DNA of 5,167 bases from an uncultured beta proteobacterium. Its GTDB lineage: Bacteria; Pseudomonadota; Gammaproteobacteria; Burkholderiales; Rhodocyclaceae. The DNA is taken from contig CAJBIL010000542.1 in the NCBI GenBank assembly GCA_903953145.1, positions 1 to 5,167 of the forward strand, written 5' to 3'. The position numbers and the translations under genes were made by a program. Below, piece after piece: positions 1-5,167 of this stretch (the stretch's first letter is position 1; every line of letters starts with the position of its first letter). The notes beneath the pieces are model-generated. The model searched no databases. It had not been told where the DNA came from and saw only the letters and a list, made by a program, of their open reading frames with translations.

Positions 1-26
1 GCTAATCGATGCGTCTGCCAGTGTGC

Positions 27-347
27 CTAGCCGGTAACGACGTTGCTCTCGTCGCTACGTCGTTCGCCCCGGCTATCAATCCAGCTCACCACAACCTTGT
101 CGCCTGCTGTGAGGCCTTTCGCGCGAAAGGTGAACAGCGGGTTGCGTGAAATCGAGGTGTTGAGTTGCCCTTCAATCAGGAGCTTGCCATTGGCGCTCAG
201 GCTAAAGTTCTGAATGAAGTGTGACGGAATCGTTTTGCCATCTGCCGGGTCCTTGCGTAAACCGGTTTCCATCGGATGCTGCATGAGCATACGAATCTCG
301 GTGGTGTCGCCTTGAAGTGTGGCTCGAAGTTTGATGGGGTCTGCCAT
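27..347 (-). CDS. soxZ: SoxZ, thiosulfate-oxidation carrier subunit
   Basis: SoxZ pairs with SoxY to form the periplasmic carrier that holds sulfur intermediates while other Sox enzymes oxidise them. The 106-residue product has the usual family length and no signal peptide, as expected for a protein exported bound to the Tat substrate SoxY. Visible SoxZ-type motifs are HPMETG (residues 24-29), PSHFI (41-45), SRNP (67-70) followed by an aromatic-rich strand, and a C-terminal W-x-D-x-x-G (W89, D91, G94). The family has a single immunoglobulin-like fold. The ATG start lies 17 bp after the soxY stop, with only a weak A-rich ribosome site, so translation may depend on soxY. The TAG stop is 26 bp from the left edge. 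Those last 26 bases contain no start codon for another minus-strand gene. Identification is firm. Confidence 0.95.
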   Translation of the reverse strand: MADPIKLRATLQGDTTEIRMLMQHPMETGLRKDPADGKTIPSHFIQNFSLSANGKLLIEGQLNTSISRNPLFTFRAKGLTAGDKVVVSWIDSRGERRSDESNVVTG

Positions 348-364
348 GAGTTTTTCTGAATTTA

Positions 365-835
365 TTAGCCGCAGCCGCCAAGCGTGACTTTTACTTCGCG
401 GTTGGCGTGGTAAGTTTTTCCTTCGGCAGTTTTTACCGTTACGCGTATCCGTGAGGATTCTGCCATTTTGAGTTGCAGCCGCACTTGGGGCAGTGCGCCG
501 TTGGTGAAGCTGAGGCTTGCAGCAAGTGGCGCTGGATTTTTCTCGATAAAAACAGCAATGGTCTGGTTGCCGGGAATGTTGCTGGTGATTTCAACAGGTA
601 CTTGTGCGCCGTTCTCGGAAATTTCAGCGGCGCTGATCACGATGTCACGGCTTTCCGTTGAGTTGTCTGCGCCATAAGCTTTCAGTGATTCGCTGATGCT
701 GGTGGCTGTGAAGGCCTGGCGTTGCCATTCGGCAGCCAGCACCTGCGTTGGTTTCAGCAGGCCGGCAGCGAGCAGACCGCCGAGCGCGCCTGTGGCACCC
801 GCTGATTTGAGCAAAATTCTGCGCAGGGGACTCAT
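365..835 (-). CDS. soxY: SoxY, sulfur-binding swinging-arm subunit
   Basis: SoxY carries thiosulfate-derived sulfur covalently on a cysteine at the end of a flexible C-terminal arm, in complex with SoxZ in the periplasm. The 156-residue product opens with a Tat-type signal: R5-R6 in LRRILLK, then a Gly/Ala/Leu-rich stretch and a likely cleavage near residues 34-35 (VLAA). The mature part is the beta-sandwich domain, and the tail reads TLGGCG with C155 as the penultimate residue. Canonical SoxY ends GGCGG, so one terminal glycine is absent here. The frame stays open upstream to 916, but that start would lie inside moaC and bury the Tat motif. I chose the ATG at 833-835, which has an AGGA ribosome site 5 bp upstream. 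It follows moaC by 10 bp and precedes soxZ by 17 bp. Identification is firm. Confidence 0.93.
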   Translation of the reverse strand: MSPLRRILLKSAGATGALGGLLAAGLLKPTQVLAAEWQRQAFTATSISESLKAYGADNSTESRDIVISAAEISENGAQVPVEITSNIPGNQTIAVFIEKNPAPLAASLSFTNGALPQVRLQLKMAESSRIRVTVKTAEGKTYHANREVKVTLGGCG

Positions 836-840
836 GGTGA

Positions 841-844
841 TCCT
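841..844 (-). promoter_or_regulatory. Ribosome binding site of soxY
   Basis: On the minus strand, AGGA is followed by TCACC and then the soxY ATG, a 5-bp spacing. It sits inside the 10-bp gap after the moaC stop. This settles the soxY start, because the longer upstream start within moaC is not needed. It also suits translational coupling between moaC and soxY. Confidence 0.7.
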
Positions 845-845
845 G

Positions 846-1337
846 TTATTTTTCGTGTTTGGCTTGCCAGTGACCGGATTTTCCGCCGAGTTTCTCAAGA
901 AGACGAATGCCTTCAATGGTCATGCCGCGATCAACGGCTTTGCACATGTCGTAGATGGTGAGCAGGCCGACGCTGGCGGCGGTCAGTGCTTCCATTTCGA
1001 CGCCTGTTTTGCCGGTACATTCGGCAACAGCCAGGCAGTGAACAGCGTTGTGTTCTGCGTCAATTTCAAATTCGACGGCGACTCGGGTTAAGGCAATCGG
1101 GTGGCAGAGCGGGATTAGATCTGCGGTACGTTTGGCGCCCTGGATTGCGGCAATTCGGGCAATGCCGAGCACATCGCCCTTTTTCGCCGAGCCGCTGCGG
1201 ATCAAGGCGAGGGTTTCCGGCTGCATCAGAATGCTGCCTGTGGCGCGAGCCAGTCGCTGGGTTTCGGCTTTAGCACCAACGTCGACCATGTGCGCCTGAC
1301 CATCGGCATCGAAATGAGTAAGTGGATTTTCAGACAT
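846..1337 (-). CDS. moaC: Cyclic pyranopterin monophosphate synthase MoaC
   Basis: MoaC converts the MoaA product (3',8-cyclo-7,8-dihydro-GTP) to cyclic pyranopterin monophosphate, the first stable intermediate of molybdenum cofactor, in the cytoplasm. The 163-residue product is full length; E. coli MoaC has 161. Family motifs are complete: HMVDV (16-20), KKGD (52-55, with catalytic-type K53), LCHP (77-80), GKTGVEMEALTAASV (109-123) and YDMCKA (129-134, with D130 and K133 matching E. coli D128 and K131). The start at 1335-1337 is chosen because MSENPLTHFD aligns with the E. coli N-terminus. An ATG at 1350-1352 and a TTG at 1374-1376 are in frame, but none of the three has a good ribosome site. 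It heads a minus-strand run with soxY 10 bp downstream. No moaA, moaD or moaE is present in the window. Confidence 0.95.
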   Translation of the reverse strand: MSENPLTHFDADGQAHMVDVGAKAETQRLARATGSILMQPETLALIRSGSAKKGDVLGIARIAAIQGAKRTADLIPLCHPIALTRVAVEFEIDAEHNAVHCLAVAECTGKTGVEMEALTAASVGLLTIYDMCKAVDRGMTIEGIRLLEKLGGKSGHWQAKHEK

Positions 1338-1416
1338 CGGTTTGATTGGCATGGGTGAATGATGGTTTGGCAACAATTTGAAACAATCGCAATCGAATCG
1401 CTGTTGCGGAGTCCGG

Positions 1417-1422
1417 TATCAT
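1417..1422 (+). promoter_or_regulatory. Putative -10 element for bepA
   Basis: TATCAT resembles a -10 hexamer and would start transcription near 1430, about 28 nt before the bepA TTG. There is no TG extension and no good -35 at normal spacing. It overlaps the stronger minus-strand element almost exactly, so only one of the two may be real. Confidence 0.25.
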
Positions 1423-1426
1423 AGCA
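1418..1426 (-). promoter_or_regulatory. Putative extended -10 promoter for moaC-soxYZ
   Basis: Read on the minus strand, this is TGCTATGAT: a TG-n extension followed by TATGAT, one mismatch from the TATAAT consensus. No convincing -35 is seen at 16-18 bp, which is tolerable for an extended -10 promoter. Transcription would start near 1411 and give a leader of roughly 75 nt before moaC. This is inference from the sequence alone. Confidence 0.45.
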
Positions 1427-1457
1427 CCACGAATTTCAGCAGGTTTCTGAATACGCC

Positions 1458-2918
1458 TTGAAACATCCGTTCAAAATTTCCCAAACTATCCTGCTGCTTG
1501 CTGCTGCCTTCGCTTTCGGGGCGGCGCCCTTTGTGCTGGCAGATGATTTGCCGGATCTCGGCGAATCAGCACGTGCCGATCTCTCGCCGCAACTTGAGCG
1601 GCGAATCGGTGAGAGCATCATGAACGACATTCGTTTGCGCGAACCGAGTTACGTCGATGATGCTGAAATCAATGATTATCTCAGCCGCCTCGGTAACCGC
1701 CTGGTCTCGGCCAGTGCGAATCCGGGAGGTGATTTTCATTTTTTTGCCATTCGGGACAACACGGTTAACGCGTTTGCCATGTTTGGCGGTTTCATTGGTG
1801 TCAATACGGGCACTTTGTTGACGGCGCAGTCGGAGTCGGAACTGGCCGGCGTGGTCGCACACGAAATCTCGCACGTTACGCAAAGCCATCTGGCGCGGCA
1901 AATCTCAAATCAGAAGCAGAACTCGATTGCCAGCATGATCACGATGGCCGTCGGTATTCTGGCGGCACGCTCCAATTCGCAAGTTGCGGGCGCGGCAATC
2001 GCGTCGGCGCAAGCCGGGACAATTCAGTCGCAATTAGCGTACAGCCGCGATTTTGAACGCGAGGCGGACCGCGTTGGTTATCAGACAATGGAGAAGTCGG
2101 GCTTTGATGTGCGCGGCATGGGGGCATTCTTTGAGCGGCTCCAGAAGGCCGGGCGGCTTTATGAGAGTAATGCGCCTGTCTATATGCGTTCGCACCCGAT
2201 GACGGTTGAGCGGATTTCCGATATGCAGAATCGCGCCCAGGGCGCGCCTTACCGGCAGGTGGTCAATGGGATTGATTTTCTGCTGGTGCGTGCCAAGTTG
2301 CGCGCGCAGGACGGTACGGCACGTGAAGCCTTGTCACTCGCCGAAACGCAGTTGCGCGAGCAGAAGTACGCTTCCGAGGCCGCTGCGCGCTACAGCTTGT
2401 GCTATGCCTTGCTCCGGGCGAAGGATGTGACCGGCGCGCAACGGGAAATGAATGCGCTCAATGCGCTTAAATTGCCTTCGGCCATGATTCCCGGCCTGGC
2501 GGCTGAGATCAAGGTGGCGGCGGGTGATCTACCCGCTGCGCAGGCAATTTACCGCGATGCTTTACAGCGTTTCCCGCAGTCCAGAGCCCTGGTTTATGGT
2601 TATGCTGAAGCCTTGTACGCGGGGCGGGTGTACGACTCGGCGTTGCAGTTTCTTGATGCCCAGCTCCAGCTTTACATCACGGATTTCAAGCTCTACGGTT
2701 TGCAGGCCAAAACCTATGCTGCTTTGGGCAAGCGTTTGCAGCAGCATCGTGCGCAGGCTGAGTTTTATATCCTGCAAGGCCAGTTGGGTGAGGCGGTGGA
2801 GCAGTTGATGCTGGCGCAGCGGGCCACCGATGGCAACTTTTATGAACAGTCGGCCGTTGATGCGCGCTTGCGCGAGTTGCGCAAGCTGCAGCTGGAAGAG
2901 GCGAAACAGAAACGATAG
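1458..2918 (+). CDS. bepA: BepA-like periplasmic M48 metalloprotease with TPR domain
   Basis: BepA (formerly YfgC) is a periplasmic zinc protease and chaperone that helps assemble outer-membrane proteins such as LptD and removes misassembled ones. The 486-residue length matches E. coli BepA (487). A Sec signal peptide spans residues 1-28, with a likely cut after VLA and no lipobox cysteine. The M48 domain has HEISH (135-139; H135 and H139 as zinc ligands, E136 catalytic), the third-ligand motif EREAD (E200), and RSHP with H246, resembling the switch histidine described for E. coli BepA. From about residue 270 to the end the protein is helical with TPR-like repeats. The start is TTG; stop codons upstream leave no ATG or GTG in frame, and no clear ribosome site precedes it. 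It is divergent from moaC and 39 bp before tusA. Family assignment is firm; orthology to BepA rather than another M48-TPR protein is very likely. Confidence 0.9.
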   Translation: MKHPFKISQTILLLAAAFAFGAAPFVLADDLPDLGESARADLSPQLERRIGESIMNDIRLREPSYVDDAEINDYLSRLGNRLVSASANPGGDFHFFAIRDNTVNAFAMFGGFIGVNTGTLLTAQSESELAGVVAHEISHVTQSHLARQISNQKQNSIASMITMAVGILAARSNSQVAGAAIASAQAGTIQSQLAYSRDFEREADRVGYQTMEKSGFDVRGMGAFFERLQKAGRLYESNAPVYMRSHPMTVERISDMQNRAQGAPYRQVVNGIDFLLVRAKLRAQDGTAREALSLAETQLREQKYASEAAARYSLCYALLRAKDVTGAQREMNALNALKLPSAMIPGLAAEIKVAAGDLPAAQAIYRDALQRFPQSRALVYGYAEALYAGRVYDSALQFLDAQLQLYITDFKLYGLQAKTYAALGKRLQQHRAQAEFYILQGQLGEAVEQLMLAQRATDGNFYEQSAVDARLRELRKLQLEEAKQKR

Positions 2919-2922
2919 CGGT

Positions 2923-2928
2923 TAAAAT
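2923..2928 (+). promoter_or_regulatory. Possible -10 element before tusA
   Basis: TAAAAT within GGTTAAAATGCG resembles a -10 hexamer and would start transcription about 22 nt before the tusA ATG. No convincing -35 lies 16-18 bp upstream, inside the end of bepA. The hexamer also falls in an imperfect hairpin: AGCGG (2917-2921) can pair with CCGCT (2941-2945), and TAAAA (2923-2927) with TTTTA (2933-2937). tusA may therefore have its own promoter as well as read-through from bepA. Confidence 0.3.
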
Positions 2929-2957
2929 GCGTTTTTATTTCCGCTCTGGACTTTGCC

Positions 2958-3185
2958 ATGCATGTTGATCGTGAACTTGATGTAAAAGGGCTGAACTGCC
3001 CGCTGCCGATCTTGCGTACGAAGAAAGCCCTGTCTGAAATGGTGTCGGGGCAGGTGCTGCATGTTTTGGCGACCGATCCTGGTTCGGTCAAGGATTTTGA
3101 GGCATTTGCCAGGCAGACAGGCAACGCGTTGCTGGCCAATAATGAGACTGACAAAGTCTTCGAGTATTTCTTGCAGCGCAAGTAG
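2958..3185 (+). CDS. tusA: TusA family sulfur carrier protein
   Basis: TusA-family proteins carry persulfide sulfur on a conserved cysteine. In E. coli TusA passes sulfur from IscS toward 2-thiouridine formation in tRNA and affects molybdenum cofactor synthesis. In sulfur oxidisers, relatives work with Dsr or sHdr proteins. The 75-residue product (81 in E. coli) has the signature CPLP at residues 14-17, with C14 as sulfur carrier, preceded by a D-x-K-G-L-N strand. It continues with V-L-x-T-D-P-G-S (36-43) and the usual two-layer alpha/beta pattern. It is cytoplasmic, with no signal. The ATG at 2958 has only a weak GGA 7 bp upstream. It lies 39 bp after bepA. Having soxYZ and moaC nearby is suggestive, but does not decide between tRNA, Moco and sulfur-oxidation roles. 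Confidence 0.92.
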   Translation: MHVDRELDVKGLNCPLPILRTKKALSEMVSGQVLHVLATDPGSVKDFEAFARQTGNALLANNETDKVFEYFLQRK

Positions 3186-3193
3186 CCCCTTTT

Positions 3194-3220
3194 ATTGCGG
3201 CCTACGACGTTGACCGCAAT
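3194..3220 (+). terminator. Inverted repeat after tusA, weak terminator-like hairpin
   Basis: ATTGCGG (3194-3200) pairs perfectly with CCGCAAT (3214-3220) across a 13-nt loop, starting 9 bp after the tusA stop. Only three T residues (3221-3223) follow before CCCC. This is weaker than a typical intrinsic terminator, so it may be a partial terminator, an mRNA-stabilising stem or chance. It lies about 20 bp before the pabBC ATG. Confidence 0.3.
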
Positions 3221-3239
3221 TTTCCCCGACTGATTGACG

Positions 3240-5030
3240 ATGCGCGACGATAGCCATTTTTCGTTGTTTGATGGCGACGACGGCGGTGCGTTATTGCTGA
3301 CGGATTATCGCGGCGCCATCTGCTTTGATGGCAACGGCGATCCGGCCGCGATTTTTGCACAGATTGAAGCGGCTACAGCGGGTGGTGCGTGGGTGGCGTT
3401 GGCTGCTGAATACGGGCTTGGTTTCAGTTTCGAGCCCGGCGTTTTTGCGCCGACACTGGACCGGCCTTTGCTACAGGCGTGGATTTTTGGTTGTAGTGAG
3501 CGGCTGGATACCAATGCTGTTGCATCTTTTCTTGCCGCACGCCTGGCGGCGATACCGGCCCATGAGAACAACGCCGGTATCGCTGATCTTTTGCCGGGAA
3601 TGGACGCGGCGCACTACGCTGAGGCGGTAGCGCAAATTCGCCAATGGATTGCTGATGGCGATTGCTACCAGATCAACTTCACCTTTCCCCTCGATTTCCA
3701 GGTTTTTGGCCATCCGCTAGCGCTTTATGCGGGATTGCGTGAGCGGCAGCCGGTGCGCTATGGCGGTTATATAGCGACGCCGGAAGCGACGCTCTTGTCT
3801 TTTTCACCTGAATTATTTTTCGAGCGGCGCGGCGATCGCGTTGTGACGCGGCCGATGAAGGGCACAGCCCCGCGTGGGCAATCGCCGGCGGAAGATGCGG
3901 CGCATTGTGCGGCACTGCTCGCTTCCGATAAAGAGCGCGCCGAGAACGTTATGATTGTCGATCTGCTGCGTAGCGATCTTGGCCGTCTGGCGCAGCCGGG
4001 AAAGGTGCGGGTTGATGCCTTGTGCGCGGCGGAGGCGTATCCCACGCTCTGGCAGATGGTCTCCACCGTGTCGGCTGATTTGCCGGGCGCAAGCCTGCTC
4101 GACTTGTTTCGTGCGCTCTTCCCTTGTGGCTCGATTACCGGTGCACCCAAAATCCGCGCCATGCAGCGCATTACCGAGTTGGAGGGCTGGCAGCGCGGTC
4201 TATACACCGGCGCATTGGGCTGGGTCGCGCCGGGGGGCGATTGCCGTTTCAATGTGGCGATTCGCACCCTTGAGATTCGCCAGGAAAACGGTGTGCAAAG
4301 GGGGCGGTTGGGCGTCGGTAGCGGGATCGTGATTGATGCCGATCCCGCGAGCGAGTACGCCGAATGTCTGCTCAAAGCGCATTTTTTGACCGGCTTCGAT
4401 CCCGGCTTTGAGTTGTTTGAAACGCTGCGGCTGGAAGCGGGTGCTTACCCCTTGCTGAATTTTCATCTTGATCGTTTGCGTGCGTCTGCGCATGTATTGG
4501 GGTTTTCATACGATGCGCAGCAAGTGACTTCACTGCTGGCGGATGAGGCGAAGCGCTGTGGATCGGCGCTGTATCGGGTGCGGCTGACCCTGGCGCACGA
4601 TGGCACGGTGCGTGTTGCGTCAGCGCCGCAGCCTGATGAGGCCGGGCGCGAATGGCAGGTCGTTCTGGCCAGCGAGCGACTCGATGCCGACGACCCGCTG
4701 CTGCGCCACAAGACCACCGCCCGCAGCCGGTACGATCGCGCTTTGGCTGCGCTGGCGGATCAGCCGGACGTGTTCGACGCGATCTTCCTCAATACGCGTG
4801 GTGAGGTTTGCGAGGGGGCGCGCAGCAATGTGTTCGTTGAGCGCAATGGGATGCTGCTCACGCCGCCCTTAGCGTGCGGCCTGCTGCCGGGCGTGATGCG
4901 CCGGCAACTGATCGCCTCCGGGCGCGCCGTTGAGCAGGTGTTGCGGCTTGAGGATTTGCAGTCAGCGCCGGCGATTTACGTTGCCAACGCGCTGCGTGGA
5001 TTGATGCCTGTGCGTCTGAGTTGTAAATAA
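3240..5030 (+). CDS. pabB: Fused aminodeoxychorismate synthase component I (PabB) and aminodeoxychorismate lyase (PabC)
   Basis: This bifunctional cytoplasmic enzyme makes p-aminobenzoate for folate. The PabB part converts chorismate to 4-amino-4-deoxychorismate using ammonia from a PabA glutaminase. The PabC part, PLP-dependent, releases pyruvate to give PABA. In the 596-residue product the chorismate-binding domain spans about 120-385: GDCYQINFT (140-148), SPELFF (189-194), PMKGT (205-209, lysine K207), ENV..VDLLR.DLGR (235-249), CGSITGAPK (296-304) and GSGIV.DADP..EYAE (360-375). Residues about 387-596 form the class IV aminotransferase-like lyase, with HKTT (490-493, probable PLP lysine K491), NTRGEVCEGARSNVFV (518-533, E525) and LLPGVMR (548-554). 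The weak N-terminal region (1-110) is typical of the fusion. ATG at 3240 is preferred; an in-frame TTG at 3234 would add two residues, and neither has a ribosome site. No pabA is visible. The last gene of the plus-strand block. Confidence 0.93.
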   Translation: MRDDSHFSLFDGDDGGALLLTDYRGAICFDGNGDPAAIFAQIEAATAGGAWVALAAEYGLGFSFEPGVFAPTLDRPLLQAWIFGCSERLDTNAVASFLAARLAAIPAHENNAGIADLLPGMDAAHYAEAVAQIRQWIADGDCYQINFTFPLDFQVFGHPLALYAGLRERQPVRYGGYIATPEATLLSFSPELFFERRGDRVVTRPMKGTAPRGQSPAEDAAHCAALLASDKERAENVMIVDLLRSDLGRLAQPGKVRVDALCAAEAYPTLWQMVSTVSADLPGASLLDLFRALFPCGSITGAPKIRAMQRITELEGWQRGLYTGALGWVAPGGDCRFNVAIRTLEIRQENGVQRGRLGVGSGIVIDADPASEYAECLLKAHFLTGFDPGFELFETLRLEAGAYPLLNFHLDRLRASAHVLGFSYDAQQVTSLLADEAKRCGSALYRVRLTLAHDGTVRVASAPQPDEAGREWQVVLASERLDADDPLLRHKTTARSRYDRALAALADQPDVFDAIFLNTRGEVCEGARSNVFVERNGMLLTPPLACGLLPGVMRRQLIASGRAVEQVLRLEDLQSAPAIYVANALRGLMPVRLSCK

Positions 5031-5056
5031 CCAACTAAGCTGCAACCCGCGTGGAA

Positions 5057-5092
5057 TGGCGTTCTACATCAAAAAAATGTTGTAGAACGCCA
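5057..5092. terminator. Perfect 12-bp hairpin between convergent genes, possible bidirectional terminator
   Basis: TGGCGTTCTACA (5057-5068) and TGTAGAACGCCA (5081-5092) are exact reverse complements around a 12-nt loop holding a run of seven A (5071-5077). It starts 26 bp after the pabBC stop and lies 18 bp beyond the stop of the minus-strand gene at the right edge. That position suits a shared transcription end. Neither strand has a T-tract directly after the stem, so intrinsic termination is uncertain. It could also be a protein-binding palindrome or a dispersed repeat. Confidence 0.5.
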
Positions 5093-5110
5093 GTTGGCGC
5101 GCCTTCCAGC

Positions 5111-5167
5111 CTAGTTGCGTTTTAGCCGTTCGAGCTGTGGCTTGAGTTTGTCGACCGTTGCCACAAA
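5111..5167 (-). CDS. C-terminal fragment of an unidentified minus-strand gene
   Basis: The minus strand is open from the right edge to a TAG at 5111-5113, giving 18 residues that end VDKLKPQLERLKRN. The Leu/Lys/Arg/Glu heptad-like spacing suggests an amphipathic helix closing a larger protein. Support comes from position: the bidirectional-looking hairpin sits between this stop and pabBC, as expected for convergent genes. The fragment is too short to assign a family, and a chance open frame of this length cannot be excluded. Confidence 0.45.
   Translation of the reverse strand, partial: FVATVDKLKPQLERLKRN

Noticed and set aside
836..916. A 27-residue N-terminal extension of soxY reaching into moaC
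   Set aside because: It would overlap moaC by about 71 bp and push the Tat twin-arginine motif to an internal position. The ATG at 835 has a good AGGA site and gives a normal SoxY length.
696..1091. A 131-codon plus-strand open frame across soxY and moaC
   Set aside because: It runs antisense to two well-identified genes, and its composition reads as a shadow rather than a protein.
1338..1376. Longer moaC starts at the TTG (1374-1376) or ATG (1350-1352)
   Set aside because: The extra residues have no counterpart in the E. coli MoaC N-terminus as I recall it, and neither start has a better ribosome site than the ATG at 1335-1337.
1338..1411. A molybdenum-cofactor riboswitch in the moaC leader
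   Set aside because: The predicted leader is only about 75 nt and I cannot trace the multi-stem Moco motif in it; those riboswitches are longer and usually precede moaA or transport genes.
3210..3238. TTGACC as a -35 element for pabBC
   Set aside because: The matching -10 position would fall at about 3233-3238, has no TATAAT-like sequence, and abuts the start codon.
3767..4375. A 202-codon open frame on the minus strand inside pabBC
   Set aside because: It is the antisense shadow of a strongly conserved chorismate-binding domain in GC-rich DNA. Its translation is low-complexity Ser/Arg/Pro/Ala-rich and matches no family I recognise.
5096..5103. GGCGCGCC palindrome near the right edge
   Set aside because: An 8-bp GC palindrome is expected by chance in GC-rich DNA and has no supporting context.

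Overview
The window looks like chromosomal DNA from a betaproteobacterium. A Rhodocyclales-like (Dechloromonas/Azonexus type) or sulfur-oxidising Nitrosomonadales-like host is my best guess. This rests on the fairly GC-rich coding style, proteobacterial-type BepA, TusA and MoaC, a fused PabB-PabC, and a Tat-exported SoxY with SoxZ. The lineage is inferred from gene content and recalled family resemblance, not from a search.

Layout. A minus-strand block (27-1337) reads moaC, soxY, soxZ, with gaps of 10 and 17 bp, so it is probably one transcript. A 120-bp divergent region (1338-1457) carries overlapping promoter-like hexamers on both strands. A plus-strand block (1458-5030) then reads bepA (periplasmic M48 protease with a TPR domain), tusA (sulfur carrier) and a fused pabB-pabC (two steps of p-aminobenzoate synthesis for folate). 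A perfect 12-bp hairpin follows. Beyond it, the last 18 codons of an unidentified minus-strand gene run off the right edge, so the hairpin lies between convergent genes.

Function. SoxYZ is the periplasmic carrier on which thiosulfate sulfur is oxidised. MoaC makes the pyranopterin precursor of molybdenum cofactor. TusA moves persulfide sulfur in the cytoplasm and is linked in other bacteria to tRNA thiolation, Moco supply and sulfur oxidation. These three give the locus a loose sulfur/molybdenum theme. BepA (outer-membrane protein quality control) and PabBC (folate) are housekeeping neighbours with no evident link to it. No other sox genes (A, X, B, C, D) are visible, so the pathway cannot be judged from this window.

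I see no tRNA, rRNA, CRISPR array, insertion sequence, phage gene or defence system, and no non-coding stretch over 300 bp. I found no convincing previously undescribed system. The best second-look items are the SoxY C-terminus, which is one glycine shorter than the usual swinging-arm motif, the moaC-soxYZ linkage, the compact divergent promoter region, and the hairpin without a U-tract between convergent genes.
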